Below are positions 54,689-64,000 of a stretch of DNA of 64,000 bases, one piece after another (position 1 is the first letter of the stretch; each line of letters begins with the position of its first letter). The notes under the pieces were generated by a model. That model was not told the origin of the DNA. It did not search any database and worked only from the letters and a program-made list of their open reading frames with translations. The translations under genes were made by a program, and so were the position numbers. Source of the DNA: Symsagittifera roscoffensis (taxonomy: Eukaryota; Xenacoelomorpha; Acoela; Convolutidae); assembly GCF_963678635.1 (NCBI RefSeq), contig NC_087062.1, forward strand, positions 89,815,845 through 89,879,844. Reading direction: 5' to 3'.

Positions 54689-54889
54689 AATATGGCAGCG
54701 AGGAGGGTAAATTTATGGTGAATATACAAAAGTTAGCTGAGCGAGCAATAAATTGAAAATTTATTACCATAAAAAAATGAATACCATCTTCACAAAACAT
54801 ATTAGCCCTAAAATTAACGTTTAGATTGGGGGAAATATTTCGGATTCTTGAGTGGTAAAATGTATTAATAAGGCGAAACAAAGAGATAT

Positions 54890-55093
54890 TTAGAGCACCA
54901 AGTTTTCTGTAACACAATTCAGTTTCTGCGAGGGGTAGAGCGAGACAGTAGCGGCAAGGTCGGCTATCTTTGCACCTCTGTACGAGTGAACCGTGGCTCC
55001 GACATCTTTAGGGCTGCAGTACTTGGTCCATGAGGTTCCTATTACCAGTTTCCTGCTCCCATTGGGTAGCCACTTCGGCTTGTACTTCGGCAC
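54890..55093 (-). pseudogene. LINE N-terminal SGNH-like remnant
   Basis: The open frame reads LVIGTSWTKY...VHSYRGAKIADL, which resembles block I and the following strand of an SGNH hydrolase (IGDS, then a GGxxI-like loop), with Asp of GDS lost. There is no ATG at the start. It is a short fragment only. Confidence 0.35.
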
Positions 55094-55437
55094 GGATATT
55101 CACTAAACACGTACAAAAAAGGCAAAATAAAAGATTGTAAAATGGATTGTAGAGAAATGTAATTAAAAAACAAATAACAAAAAAGAAATGAAAGCGATTA
55201 CAACCTGGATTTTCACGGCTGGAGGTTCCGGCGGGGATGTCTGGGTAGAGGGGGAGTATCGCTGCTTGACAAGCTTGTCTCTTAAATCCCGTACCGGGCC
55301 TTCTTCTTACAAGCGTACCATTATCAGCGTATCATATCACATGAAACAAGGTTTCTGTTTGTGAAGTGATTATTTGCAGAGAGGATGGTTTTGGGGATAA
55401 TTAGCACATTTGGGTTAAGCTTATGAATTAAAATCTA
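55094..55437. other. Spacer between the two LINE pieces
   Basis: I see no gene or repeat here. Confidence 0.4.
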
Positions 55438-55915
55438 ACCTCCTCGATTATGGCACAGACAAAATTGTCTATGTTGATGGGTTTATAAGTTATTTGCACT
55501 CCCTAAGGCAGAGGATTGCACTCCTCAGAAGTGCAAAATGTTTTTTTGTTCTTATAAAGTTTATTGTGTCCGAGTATGATTCGTTCCGTTTTTCGCTTAG
55601 TTTCTCTGTTAGTTTCTGGTCGGTTTTTGTAGAGCCTGATGCTGCTCCTCCGGTACACGCACAATTAGTGGAACAAAGTCGCTGTGTTTCACATCCAGAA
55701 TTCTTTGTTGTTATTTTAATGTTTTGACACTCATGATATTTTTAGGCGTCAGATAAAGTTTTAGGGCAGGATTTAGCATGGGGGGTTGAAAATTTTGACA
55801 TCGAAAAAGTTTCTTCTGAATCGGCCTCCCCAGAGTCCATTTGCCTTTTTGTCAAGTTGAGCGTCATCTTCAGTAGTGATTGTTTTGTTGTGAAAACTGT
55901 CGCTTTCCAACGATT
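55438..55915 (-). mobile_element. LINE 3'-end fragment
   Basis: It matches 24300-24770 (CCTCCTCGATTAT, GTTCTTATAAAGTTTATT, CGAGTATGATTCGTT) with indels that break the reading frame. It is a 5'-truncated copy of the same LINE family. Confidence 0.65.
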
Positions 55916-56089
55916 GAAAATTCGGCCTGGATGGTTAAAATATTATTGAAACTTTTAGTAATACCACACAAAATAAAATTCCTATTCCTTTGTTCAACCA
56001 AATAGACCATCAACAGATCAATTTTTAAGATCAAAACATTGACATTTTGATCGCCCCACAAATGCAATTATTGAGATGTCTCCTTTTTT

Positions 56090-57030
56090 TCAGACCGGTA
56101 AAAACGCTAAATTAACGTGTTACATCGTAGTTTGACTAAAATAACTGTAGGAGTCTATTAAAATTGGTCCGTACAGCGTTTTTAAAGATTTACCAATAAG
56201 GAGGGGTCCGAAGTGTTTTGCTTTTGCCAACTTTCTGCTAGCAAAACGTTTTTTACTGTTTTTTTTGCATTGAGATAAAAATTTGTAGGTTTTTTGAGCT
56301 GAGATTAATAGTTTTTCAGCCTAAAAGACGAGATTTGGATTTGAACAAAAAGTTATGCCGAAGATATTTAACCAAAAATTCATTGAGTTCAGATGAAAAA
56401 CCTTTTATGCTAGAACTCAAGAGCCACTGGACGGATCTCGGTCATTTTAAAACTGTTAGACCAGAAAGTAAATGAATTTACACATCAATAGTCATTTTCT
56501 GGAAAAATTGACCATAAAAATTTGTTTTGAAAGTTTTCAGCACAAAATGCCGGTTTTGAAGGTAGAATCTTCCCGGTTCAAAGAAAAGTTTTGGGAAAAG
56601 TTTTTATACACCTAAGAAGAGTAGCAAACGAAATAATTTTTCAGGTAAGGTTGTTTTTAACAAATAGGAAGAGTGAAGGACCTTAGAGATAAGCAAGTAA
56701 GAGGGCAAGTAAGACTAAAAAGCCTGCTAGTAGAACCCTCCAAGTTATGGAAAATTGCAAATTATGCACCTTAGTTTGGATCCCCAGGGAGTCGAATTCG
56801 AATCGAGCTTTTCCCATTTAATCAATTTTAAACATTAAGAGTTCTGGGACCGTACCCGTTGTTTTCTCAATTGTTCAAAAGCAACCGGAAGGCGTCTCCA
56901 TTTCACCAATGTGGAAGGGTTCCAATCCGGAAAGGTCCTTATTCGCCAATCCGGAAAGTTCCTTGATCACCAATCTTGAGGGGTCCTTAATGGGCTATTC
57001 GGAGAGATTCTTATACGCCGACCCGAAAAG
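56090..57030 (-). repeat. Inverted, diverged copy of the CCGGATT tract
   Basis: AATCCGGAAAGGTCC-type units at 56920-57025 are the complement of the units at 49.7 kb. CGCTAAATTAACGTGTTACATCG at about 56107 is the complement of a segment at about 50795-50825. A GAGGGGTCCG unit lies at 56200. Confidence 0.55.
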
Positions 57031-58509
57031 CTTCAAAACAGTAGGACGTAAACGTAAAAGTAGGACAGGAAGGGGCAGAAAAACAGTCCTTCAGCACACG
57101 TTGAGCGAAAAGGTAAAAACAGAGGACTTCTAATAAAAAACCAAATGAAATTAGTAGAATATTAGGACACATAGGTGGACCAAAAACGGCAGGGAACTTA
57201 TGACTGCACTTGTGACTTGCCATTAAATAAAACAAACACAACAAACAGAAACTAATACACAACCAACACAGGCGTTTTTTGATTCAAATCAATCATAGAA
57301 ACACACTATTGGAATACATTGGAGTGGAATTCGAAAGCTATGTTATTTTCGAGGAGCGGTTACCTTTAGAGTTTTAGATGGTTTAGCTCGGACAACCCGG
57401 ACTCAGAAAAGTAGTGCAGAACTCGATAGCTGCATGGCTCGCCCACTTGAAGAAATTGATAACTGCGTAAAATTTTTCTGCACAGGAAAAGCTTTTGAAT
57501 AAAAAACAGGTTCGATTATCAAATTGGGACATATTTATTGCAACGCACATAAAATTTTTCCTTCAAGTTGAATGACTTTTTATCAGAGCTGGATATGAAC
57601 TTACAATCTTCTAAAAACATCTAACATCATCATACTATGCTAGAGTTTCATGCGATAATCCATTAATCACTGCTGTGCATATTTTGAAAATATGTTGTCT
57701 TGTTGTAACCTAATCAACTTTGTGATCACTTAAAAATTGAAACTATCGAAACTGTTGTGTTTTGTTGACATCAACTATTTGTAAAAGCACAAGACGTTCG
57801 TTAGGCTAATTGAGTGAGTAAGCGACGACCAGTGATGAAGCAAGATGAGAGTAAGAAAGAAAAGAGAGAGGAGAAAAAACTAAAATACACCCGAATACAA
57901 ACTTCGTTAGTAATAAGTTTTCACCAAATAAGAGAAAAAAAGTGGAATCTATCATCATTCCATATGAATTTAAGGTTTTTTATCTTTTTTTGCAGCCCGA
58001 ATCAGTGCTTCGCAGAAACTATGTTGACTATCGTGTAGTAGATTATGGAACAAACGGATATGACTTGTTCAATTGTTACAACCTGAATCAGTGCGTCGGA
58101 GAAATTATGTTTATTATCGTGTAGCAGATTAGGTTACAAACGGAAGTGATAGTTGTATAGCAACAATGCACTTAAAACGGATTGGTTGGACGCAGAGAAA
58201 AAAGAATGCAGAAAAAAAATCAAAAATAAAAAAGAAATCTTTTTAGTTCCATGAAATTTCAAACAAAATGGACAAAAACATCAACTCTGCCGTTACCAGT
58301 AGGAAAAATTGAATAAAAAAACAAGAAATTTTTTGCAATTAATTTTTTTTCTCAGCACAACCCAGCAAAATTGAAGATTTACTCATCCAATTTGAGGCTC
58401 CAGTTCCATTGTTCCAAGAACCACTTATCTGTGTAATTCTTCTATTGGAATGATCATGCAAGATGTCAAAGTTGTCAATAAATTTATCTTTGTTTTTTGT
58501 CTAATTAGA
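57031..58509. other. Non-coding flank left of the second E1 copy
   Basis: No gene. Two diverged units of about 70 bp with GAATCAGTGC, ACTATCGTGTAG or TTATCGTGTAG, and AACGGA lie at about 57998-58065 and 58085-58145. Confidence 0.45.
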
Positions 58510-58917
58510 TGAGTTAGGACCGAAGTGTAACTCATAGAGTAATTTCGGATAGGGTACACCGTCTGCTCGTCACGCTATCTTATTTTCGGCCGGATAGATT
58601 CGTGCAACTTCTTAGTCTAATACCGATCCTAATCTTACTCTTATACTATCTAGTCTCAGGTTGTTTAACTAGTCTCTGCTAGGCTCAATAGATCTAGGGT
58701 ATACTGGTTTATTGCGGCTGCTGAAGTGCTCGGGAGAGTCCAACTAATTTCTAAGTTAAATTCAAATCTCTCTGGTGCTGAAATTACAAGTAACTTCAGC
58801 ACTTACAAATAAGTGGGTTGTTAGTTAGATGGATCATGATTGGTTAATATTAAATACTTTACATTGGTAAAACATTTAATTTATCCAATCATAAAATGTA
58901 GTTTAGATCAGGTTCCA
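58510..58917 (-). repeat. E1b 3' LTR
   Basis: 408 bp, TG...CA. It differs from the E1 LTRs at three positions by eye: CCGAAG for CTGGAG near the left end, and AAATG for AAATA near the right end. Confidence 0.95.
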
Positions 58918-60398
58918 CCCATCCGGGTTTTACAGAGTTTTTTTTGAACAGTTCTTCTGTAATTCAAGGGTGGATGATGGACGTTGGTATTTGGCGAACA
59001 TCATAATTTTCTTTCGCTTCTTCTTGTGACAACGACTGAGTCTCTGCAACAAAGTCAATTCTGATTCCAGAATGGTTGGCTATGTCAGGTTTTTCTGTTC
59101 TGCGTGGAGAACTTCTTTTGTGTATGATCTAGTTTGGGACTGGCGTGGAGATTGTGCGTGGAGGGGATGCCTGGTTACTCGGATCTGTACGTATACTTGA
59201 ACATCGAGGTGGTCATTGGTCTAGTTCAATGAAGTCCTTTTCTGCGAAGTCAAGTCGTACTCTAAATCCTTTGAGTTGTGATTGTGAGCGGCATATCGAT
59301 TGTAGTTGGTCATTCTCTCTCGAGTGTAGTGAGGTCGTCTTGTCTTTTGATGTTCGTCCTTGGTGTTGTATTCTGATCTATATATTGCATCATGTGATTT
59401 TACATTTTATAAAACTTTTATTAGTTTAATATTTTTTTTATAATGATTTTAGTTAGTTGTTTTCACAAAAGCTTTTTGTTTTAGTTCGGTTATTTTGAAG
59501 AGTTACTCACCCTTGAGTAGCTCTTATTAAAAATAAAGGTGTGGTCACAAAGCGTGGATGTAGCGCGGTGGGTTAGGCCGGCTATAGAGCATGCTCAGGA
59601 CGTCCTTTCCTGGTGGGTTAGGCCAGGAGTGGGAGTATGATTTCATGCGGTGTTTGTGAGGGGTCCTGTTATGTGACAACGTTTTATGTTGGGTTTGTTG
59701 TGGTTTTACTTATGTCTTGTTGGTTATGTACTTTTTCCAAAAAGCAAATTGTTTGTGGTATGGGTTTGTCTTTCGACTTTTTTGTGTTTTATTATTTCTT
59801 TCTAAGACTTTGTAATAGTCTTCAAAAGAATAAATTATCCAGTTTTAAACTGGGTTAATCCGGTTTGGGTACCGTTGGTTTCCTTTTCTTAGTCATGCTG
59901 TTATTCTATGATTTGTGGTATTTAGTAAGCTGCGTTGGTTAGTTTTGTTTAGTATATGATTCCTTTCCAACCGGGTTAAAGGAAAGATTGAAACATGTTA
60001 TTGTATGTTAGAGTTGTTGAGTGTGAAAACTTGAAACTGAAATTCATTATTTTAAACAATTCTTCGTGGGCGAGCTGTGCGAGTGTGGATAGAATTTCTG
60101 TGCGAATGAATGAAAATATCAAAAGGTTAGTACTGCAATTGCATTTTATTAATTTACTACATAGAATTTAGAAATTTACTGCTAGTTATGGGGGAATTTT
60201 AAGATACAAATTTTCATCATATGTAGATTTACTGCTTTTGGGGGAAAATTTTATAAATTAATTTACTGCATTGGTATTATATTTATTTAATTGTTGGTGC
60301 AAAAGTTTAATAGGGTCTTAAACAGTTTTGAAGAAGTTTGCTATTTTTTATTTTTCTTTTGTGAATTTTTCAGATGATCTAGGATGAAGGCTAAAAAT
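58918..60398 (-). other. E1b 3' untranslated region
   Basis: It is collinear with 1994-3526 except for small indels and a shorter stretch near 59000. No sense ORF is seen. Confidence 0.6.
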
Positions 60399-60476
60399 CT
60401 AAAGAAAACATGAATAAAGAATGGTGAGTTTTTAATACTGTAATTAGTTAGTAATATTTACTTAATTCATACTTAC
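60399..60476 (-). other. Predicted intron, second copy (78 bp)
   Basis: The donor CAG/GTAAGTATG, TACTAAC and TTTTCTTTAG are all conserved relative to 3527-3605. Confidence 0.5.
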
Positions 60477-60479
60477 CTG

Positions 60480-62279
60480 TTAGTCGTCGGGGAAAAAACC
60501 GTGGGGGAAGATGTCGTGAATTAGTTCTGAAGTTGTTAGTAGTTTAGCTAGAATGCGGATGATATTTTTAGTCTGGAGTAGTGGCCAAAGCAATTGAAGT
60601 GCCTTAATAGTGGTTAGTTCTTCAGTGCCTACTGCAAACTCATAAGGTGTGTTTTGGATTAAGTTATATAATTTGTGGTTAAATTTAGTGTTGTGGATGA
60701 ATTCTAAAATTGGGATTTCTATAGGTTGCAGGAACTCGTGCGGGATAAGGAAGGGTCGGGATTCTTCGGCGTTGAAGGTCTTGGTGATGGGGCAGAAAAT
60801 GTACATTTGGGTTATGGGGTCATAATTACGAAGAATACCATGGAGGTTAGTGTCTTTAATACAATATGTGAAATTTAGGAAATATGGTGAAGTGTATTTT
60901 GAATTGATGAATTGGAAACGATGGTGTGGTTGTCTAGAGGGTGTGTGGAGGTCAAAGTGATTTTGGATGAAACGATAGTAACTGTATGTATGTGTTTGTT
61001 TAGTGCGCAACATAATATCGTGTGAGCAGTGTAAATCTCTTTCGTGTGGTGCAAGGAAATGAAAGGTTAGTGAAAAGATTTGGAAGCGTTCTTTAAAACT
61101 TTCGTATGCTTGTGTGTTTGTTAGTGCTTCTGAAATAATGTGATCAAACTTTCGGTCGAAGATGTTTAGTGTAAATATATATGGTGTCTTGATGAAAAAT
61201 TTCTCGGTGATTTGTGGATTAGCGAAGCGATCGTCGTCTAAGAATTGATCTTGGTTAGCTCTAATGATGTTGTGATCGTAATATTCTAGTGTATATTCAT
61301 TAGCTCTAGGTGCAGTGTGTATTTTTAGTGATTTTTTATATCCAACGTAAGTAAATTGTCTAGCGGTTAGTGGTGTAGTGAGTTGATATAGCATGTCCTT
61401 GTTTCGTTCTATATCGATGGAAGTGCTGGATAAAGGTAAGCAAAGAGGGTTAGTGAAATGATAGTATGAGGTCCAAGAGAGAGTGGGCATTAAAACGTAT
61501 TCATCTACAAAGTTGCGTGTTTCGTTAGCGTCGTGAGGGGTGTTTAAAGTGTATTGTGGAAACGAGGGTAAGGTGATAGCTAAAAATTCTTTAGTGTTAG
61601 TATGCTGGGGGTGGTTGATGTATTCACGGGCTGTTCCTGGTTTTGCTGGGAAAGGATGGTTGGGGAATTTTCTTTTAAAAGTGCGGTAAGCTCTATTAGT
61701 GTTTAGTGAAGATATAGTGGATGTGGATGATGGTGTTAATGATTCAGTATAATTTGAAGAGGGTGTAGGGGGATTGGATGAAATTGTAGTGGAGGAGATT
61801 TGGTTTATGGTCGGGGTGTTAAGGTGGTAGGGTTGCTGTTGGAGGGTAATAAAATTATCTAGCTCTGGGGAGATTCGGGGGGTGTCTGGAGAATGAGATG
61901 ATTGGTCAGATTGGTATGAGGAGTAGGTTGGGGTAACTTGGGAAGCATAAGAGGGTGTCGGAGTGATTGGGTCAGGGTTATTGGACAATATGGGTTGAAA
62001 AGGAGGTTGAGAAAAATTAGAAGGGTTATGAAAATTATTGGATGGGGATGGTTCTGAGTCGGCAAATTCATCGGGGGTTTCAATATTCGGGTTATTTAGC
62101 TGTGAGATGGAGTATAAAATTGAAATATGTGAGTTAGTGTCGGAATTCATGCCTGATGTTACATTGCTAGATGGAAAATCGGGTGGCGGAAAAGCAAAAA
62201 GTGGTATTATTGGGATTGGAGTGGTGAGGTTGGTTGGGTGGGAATTTGATCGGTGTAGTGATCCAAGTTGGCGGCTCAT
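60480..62279 (-). CDS. E1b ORF downstream of env, 599 aa, unknown function
   Basis: ATG 62279 overlaps the env stop as ATGA, and the stop is at 60480. It is collinear with the 597-codon ORF of E1 and has two extra codons (Ser-His) in the disordered N-terminal third. Most replacements lie before residue about 320; the C-terminal half is nearly unchanged. This pattern marks the C-terminal half as the constrained, likely functional domain. I do not recognise the family. Confidence 0.8.
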   Translation of the reverse strand: MSRQLGSLHRSNSHPTNLTTPIPIIPLFAFPPPDFPSSNVTSGMNSDTNSHISILYSISQLNNPNIETPDEFADSEPSPSNNFHNPSNFSQPPFQPILSNNPDPITPTPSYASQVTPTYSSYQSDQSSHSPDTPRISPELDNFITLQQQPYHLNTPTINQISSTTISSNPPTPSSNYTESLTPSSTSTISSLNTNRAYRTFKRKFPNHPFPAKPGTAREYINHPQHTNTKEFLAITLPSFPQYTLNTPHDANETRNFVDEYVLMPTLSWTSYYHFTNPLCLPLSSTSIDIERNKDMLYQLTTPLTARQFTYVGYKKSLKIHTAPRANEYTLEYYDHNIIRANQDQFLDDDRFANPQITEKFFIKTPYIFTLNIFDRKFDHIISEALTNTQAYESFKERFQIFSLTFHFLAPHERDLHCSHDIMLRTKQTHTYSYYRFIQNHFDLHTPSRQPHHRFQFINSKYTSPYFLNFTYCIKDTNLHGILRNYDPITQMYIFCPITKTFNAEESRPFLIPHEFLQPIEIPILEFIHNTKFNHKLYNLIQNTPYEFAVGTEELTTIKALQLLWPLLQTKNIIRILAKLLTTSELIHDIFPHGFFPDD

Positions 62280-64000
62280 CGTGGGCTAAAAAAATGATTA
62301 TTTTGAGACTGAAAAGCGGTGGTATGGGGTTGTTCAATAATTTGTTCATAAGTATTATCATCTTGTGACTGGTGTGTCATTATATGTTGGACGGGACTTT
62401 GTGATGTATTGAGTCGAAAATTTGGATTATGTGTGATTGCTAAATTTCGAAAATTTCGTGGGACTAGGGATAGTGGATGGTTATTTGGTAGGGGTGGTAA
62501 TTGTGGTGCCGTTGGCTGTGTGTCGACATTGTTATGTTCTTCGTCGTATGTATTTTGTCGTGTTGTTATTTTTGTGTTATATTCTTTTATTTGTGCGTCT
62601 AAAAGAATTTTGTTTATAGATGTAGAAAAGATTCCAAAAAATCCTGCAAATAGTATGCGTGCTACACTTGCTTGTCTGTTTACTTGTGTGTGTATAGCAC
62701 ATGTGTTGTAGATTCCTTTTAAAAGTGAGAAAAGAAATCCAATAAAGTTAAACATTGCGTATAAAATAGTCAATTTTTCTAAGATGTAGTAGGGCCATCC
62801 TAGAAAATCTAGGATCTCATTTTTGAGTGTAACAAAGCTAAAAATGTTAATTGGTGATATATCTTGGGGACGGTATTTTTCGCCGTTTAGATATATATAA
62901 TCTTTAATGTCTTTAAAATATCCGCTATAGTCTTGGGTGTAGATATCGGCAAATCCTGCGGTTTCTGCAAGTTTGCGTAAATTTTGGTCTATTGATTGTC
63001 TTTGTATAGTGTCCATTTGTGTTAATAATTCTTGGAATTGTTGTGTTCTAATGTGATGTTGAATATCTGATTTTGAATAGATTCCTATTGATTGTAAGTC
63101 TATATTTGGGTTTCGAGCAATAGCGCGAATGCTTTCTGGTGAAAATTTTTTGAGTGATTGCATTAATGTGGGATATGGAGTGAGAAGATAATATTTATTT
63201 TCATCAGGGTTTAGTTGTACTACATTGTGGCTATTTTCTGATCCACATGGGACTGCGGTATCCCAGAAATAGGTTCTTCGTGAAAGTGTATCCACGAAAT
63301 GTACTTTATTCTTATAAAAGATAGGGATTCTTTTATAACATCGTTTATCTTCAAAAACGTATAGTGGTGATACTTTTTTGGTACAAGTATAAAACCATAA
63401 GATGTTTCCTTCATAGTCTAAAAAATTTGATCTATTTCCTGATAATAAGTATCCTGCGTAGGGTATTTTTAATACTGCTAGTGCAAGTGATTGTAATATT
63501 TGTGTTCGTTCTAATTCGCATAGTTGGTGTAGTGTTTCTAATTCGGAGAGTGACATTTCTTGAAAAATGCGGCTAATTGTATAGTCTAGTTTCATATCCA
63601 AATGAATATCATAGTGGATATTACCGAAATATGTAGTATTCATTAGTGATAATTCTTGTAAGCGTGTGCTTCTGGTGTCATAAGGTTTTAGATGTCCACC
63701 AGGTTGTCCGTTGCTTTTTTCAAAATTAACTGGTATATAGGATGTTCCTTCGTTTAGAGGATGACCTGTGGCATATGGGTCGATTTTTACTTTTCCAGTG
63801 GTCATGTCGAATCCTTTTTCGTATTCAACTAATATTTCAGAGTATTGTGTTCTGTGAAGTGGATTCCTGTATTTACATGCAAGTTCTGTTTCTTGATATA
63901 TTTGAAATCGTGTCAATTTATTTTCTATATTGTCTATGTTTCTAAAATCGGAACTTAGTTTGCGTGATGGATGGACTTGTTCATAAGGAATTGATTGTAT
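62276..64000 (-). CDS. env: E1b Env-like glycoprotein, C-terminal part (5' end outside window)
   Basis: The frame is open from the right edge to TGA 62276, covering about residues 300-872 of the E1 Env. Both membrane segments and the long tail are present. By my count it differs from the E1 copy by about 29 silent and 4 replacement codons, the four all in the last ~65 residues. The stop overlaps the next ATG as in E1. Confidence 0.8.
   Translation of the reverse strand: MQSIPYEQVHPSRKLSSDFRNIDNIENKLTRFQIYQETELACKYRNPLHRTQYSEILVEYEKGFDMTTGKVKIDPYATGHPLNEGTSYIPVNFEKSNGQPGGHLKPYDTRSTRLQELSLMNTTYFGNIHYDIHLDMKLDYTISRIFQEMSLSELETLHQLCELERTQILQSLALAVLKIPYAGYLLSGNRSNFLDYEGNILWFYTCTKKVSPLYVFEDKRCYKRIPIFYKNKVHFVDTLSRRTYFWDTAVPCGSENSHNVVQLNPDENKYYLLTPYPTLMQSLKKFSPESIRAIARNPNIDLQSIGIYSKSDIQHHIRTQQFQELLTQMDTIQRQSIDQNLRKLAETAGFADIYTQDYSGYFKDIKDYIYLNGEKYRPQDISPINIFSFVTLKNEILDFLGWPYYILEKLTILYAMFNFIGFLFSLLKGIYNTCAIHTQVNRQASVARILFAGFFGIFSTSINKILLDAQIKEYNTKITTRQNTYDEEHNNVDTQPTAPQLPPLPNNHPLSLVPRNFRNLAITHNPNFRLNTSQSPVQHIMTHQSQDDNTYEQIIEQPHTTAFQSQNNHFFSPR

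Larger units (their letters stand above)
52281..55093 (-). mobile_element. Degenerate LINE (non-LTR retrotransposon)
   Basis: Read from right to left it has an SGNH-like N-terminal remnant, a zinc-finger ORF, an RT region and the start of the CPC...H C-terminal motif. That motif is cut at 52281 and joined to copy C. Multiple frameshifts show it is dead. Confidence 0.65.
58510..64000 (-). mobile_element. E1 second copy, 3' part (continues beyond window)
   Basis: It has the same orientation as E1 and starts with a 3' LTR. The 3' region, predicted intron, 599-codon ORF and env follow. It is cut by the window edge inside env. The four bases before the LTR are TAGA, which should recur at the far end if the copy is complete. 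Confidence 0.9.

Noticed and set aside
57814-58038. 74-codon plus-strand ORF with a Lys/Glu-rich start
   Set aside because: GTG start, low complexity, no homologue or conservation to test.

Overview
This is repeat-dominated DNA from an AT-rich eukaryote, most likely an invertebrate animal. The signs are LTR and non-LTR retrotransposons, a predicted spliceosomal intron, large low-complexity proteins and long gene-poor stretches. I cannot name the phylum from the sequence alone. Host coding content is small: the 3' end of a Ser-rich gene (1-703) and a tandem-duplicated 476-codon ORF (22484-23914 and 27666-29096), each followed by a small predicted membrane-protein ORF.

The centrepiece, E1, is a complete 18.9-kb env-bearing LTR retroelement on the minus strand (1586-20487). 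Its 408-bp LTRs read as identical and are flanked by the 4-bp duplication ACAG. It interrupts copy A of a tandem host repeat. The neighbouring copy B still holds the uninterrupted site at about 26340, so the insertion can be proved inside this window. In transcription order E1 has: 5' LTR, primer-binding site, a 1.2-kb repeat-bearing leader, a 155-codon basic ORF, a single-frame 2740-codon Gag-Pol (capsid, zinc knuckle, protease, RT, RNase H, integrase, GPY/F), two small hydrophobic ORFs, a 378-codon ORF with no ATG at all, an 872-codon Env-like glycoprotein, a 597-codon ORF of unknown function, a short predicted intron just past its stop, a 1.5-kb 3' region and the 3' LTR. Several downstream ORFs touch by ATGA or short overlaps. 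A second copy starts at 58510 and runs off the right edge inside env. Between the copies env differs mostly by silent changes, so it has been under purifying selection.

E2 (about 30343-48530, minus) is an older, broken giant Ty3/gypsy-like element. Its gag, protease, RT, RNase H and integrase are recognisable but split by frameshifts, stops and a probable internal RT deletion. Its pol ends in a macro-domain-like region. Beyond pol lie about 8.6 kb of accessory ORFs, including an SGNH-hydrolase reading frame and three ORFs of unknown function. I found no matching LTR pair.

The right third (48.5-58.5 kb) is a mosaic. It has a CCGGATT-rich repeat tract (49.7-51.3 kb), a third copy (C) of part of the host repeat, a degenerate LINE on the minus strand (52.28-55.1 kb) with SGNH-like, zinc-finger and RT pieces, a 3'-end fragment of the same LINE family (55.44-55.92 kb), and an inverted divergent copy of the CCGGATT tract (56.1-57.0 kb).
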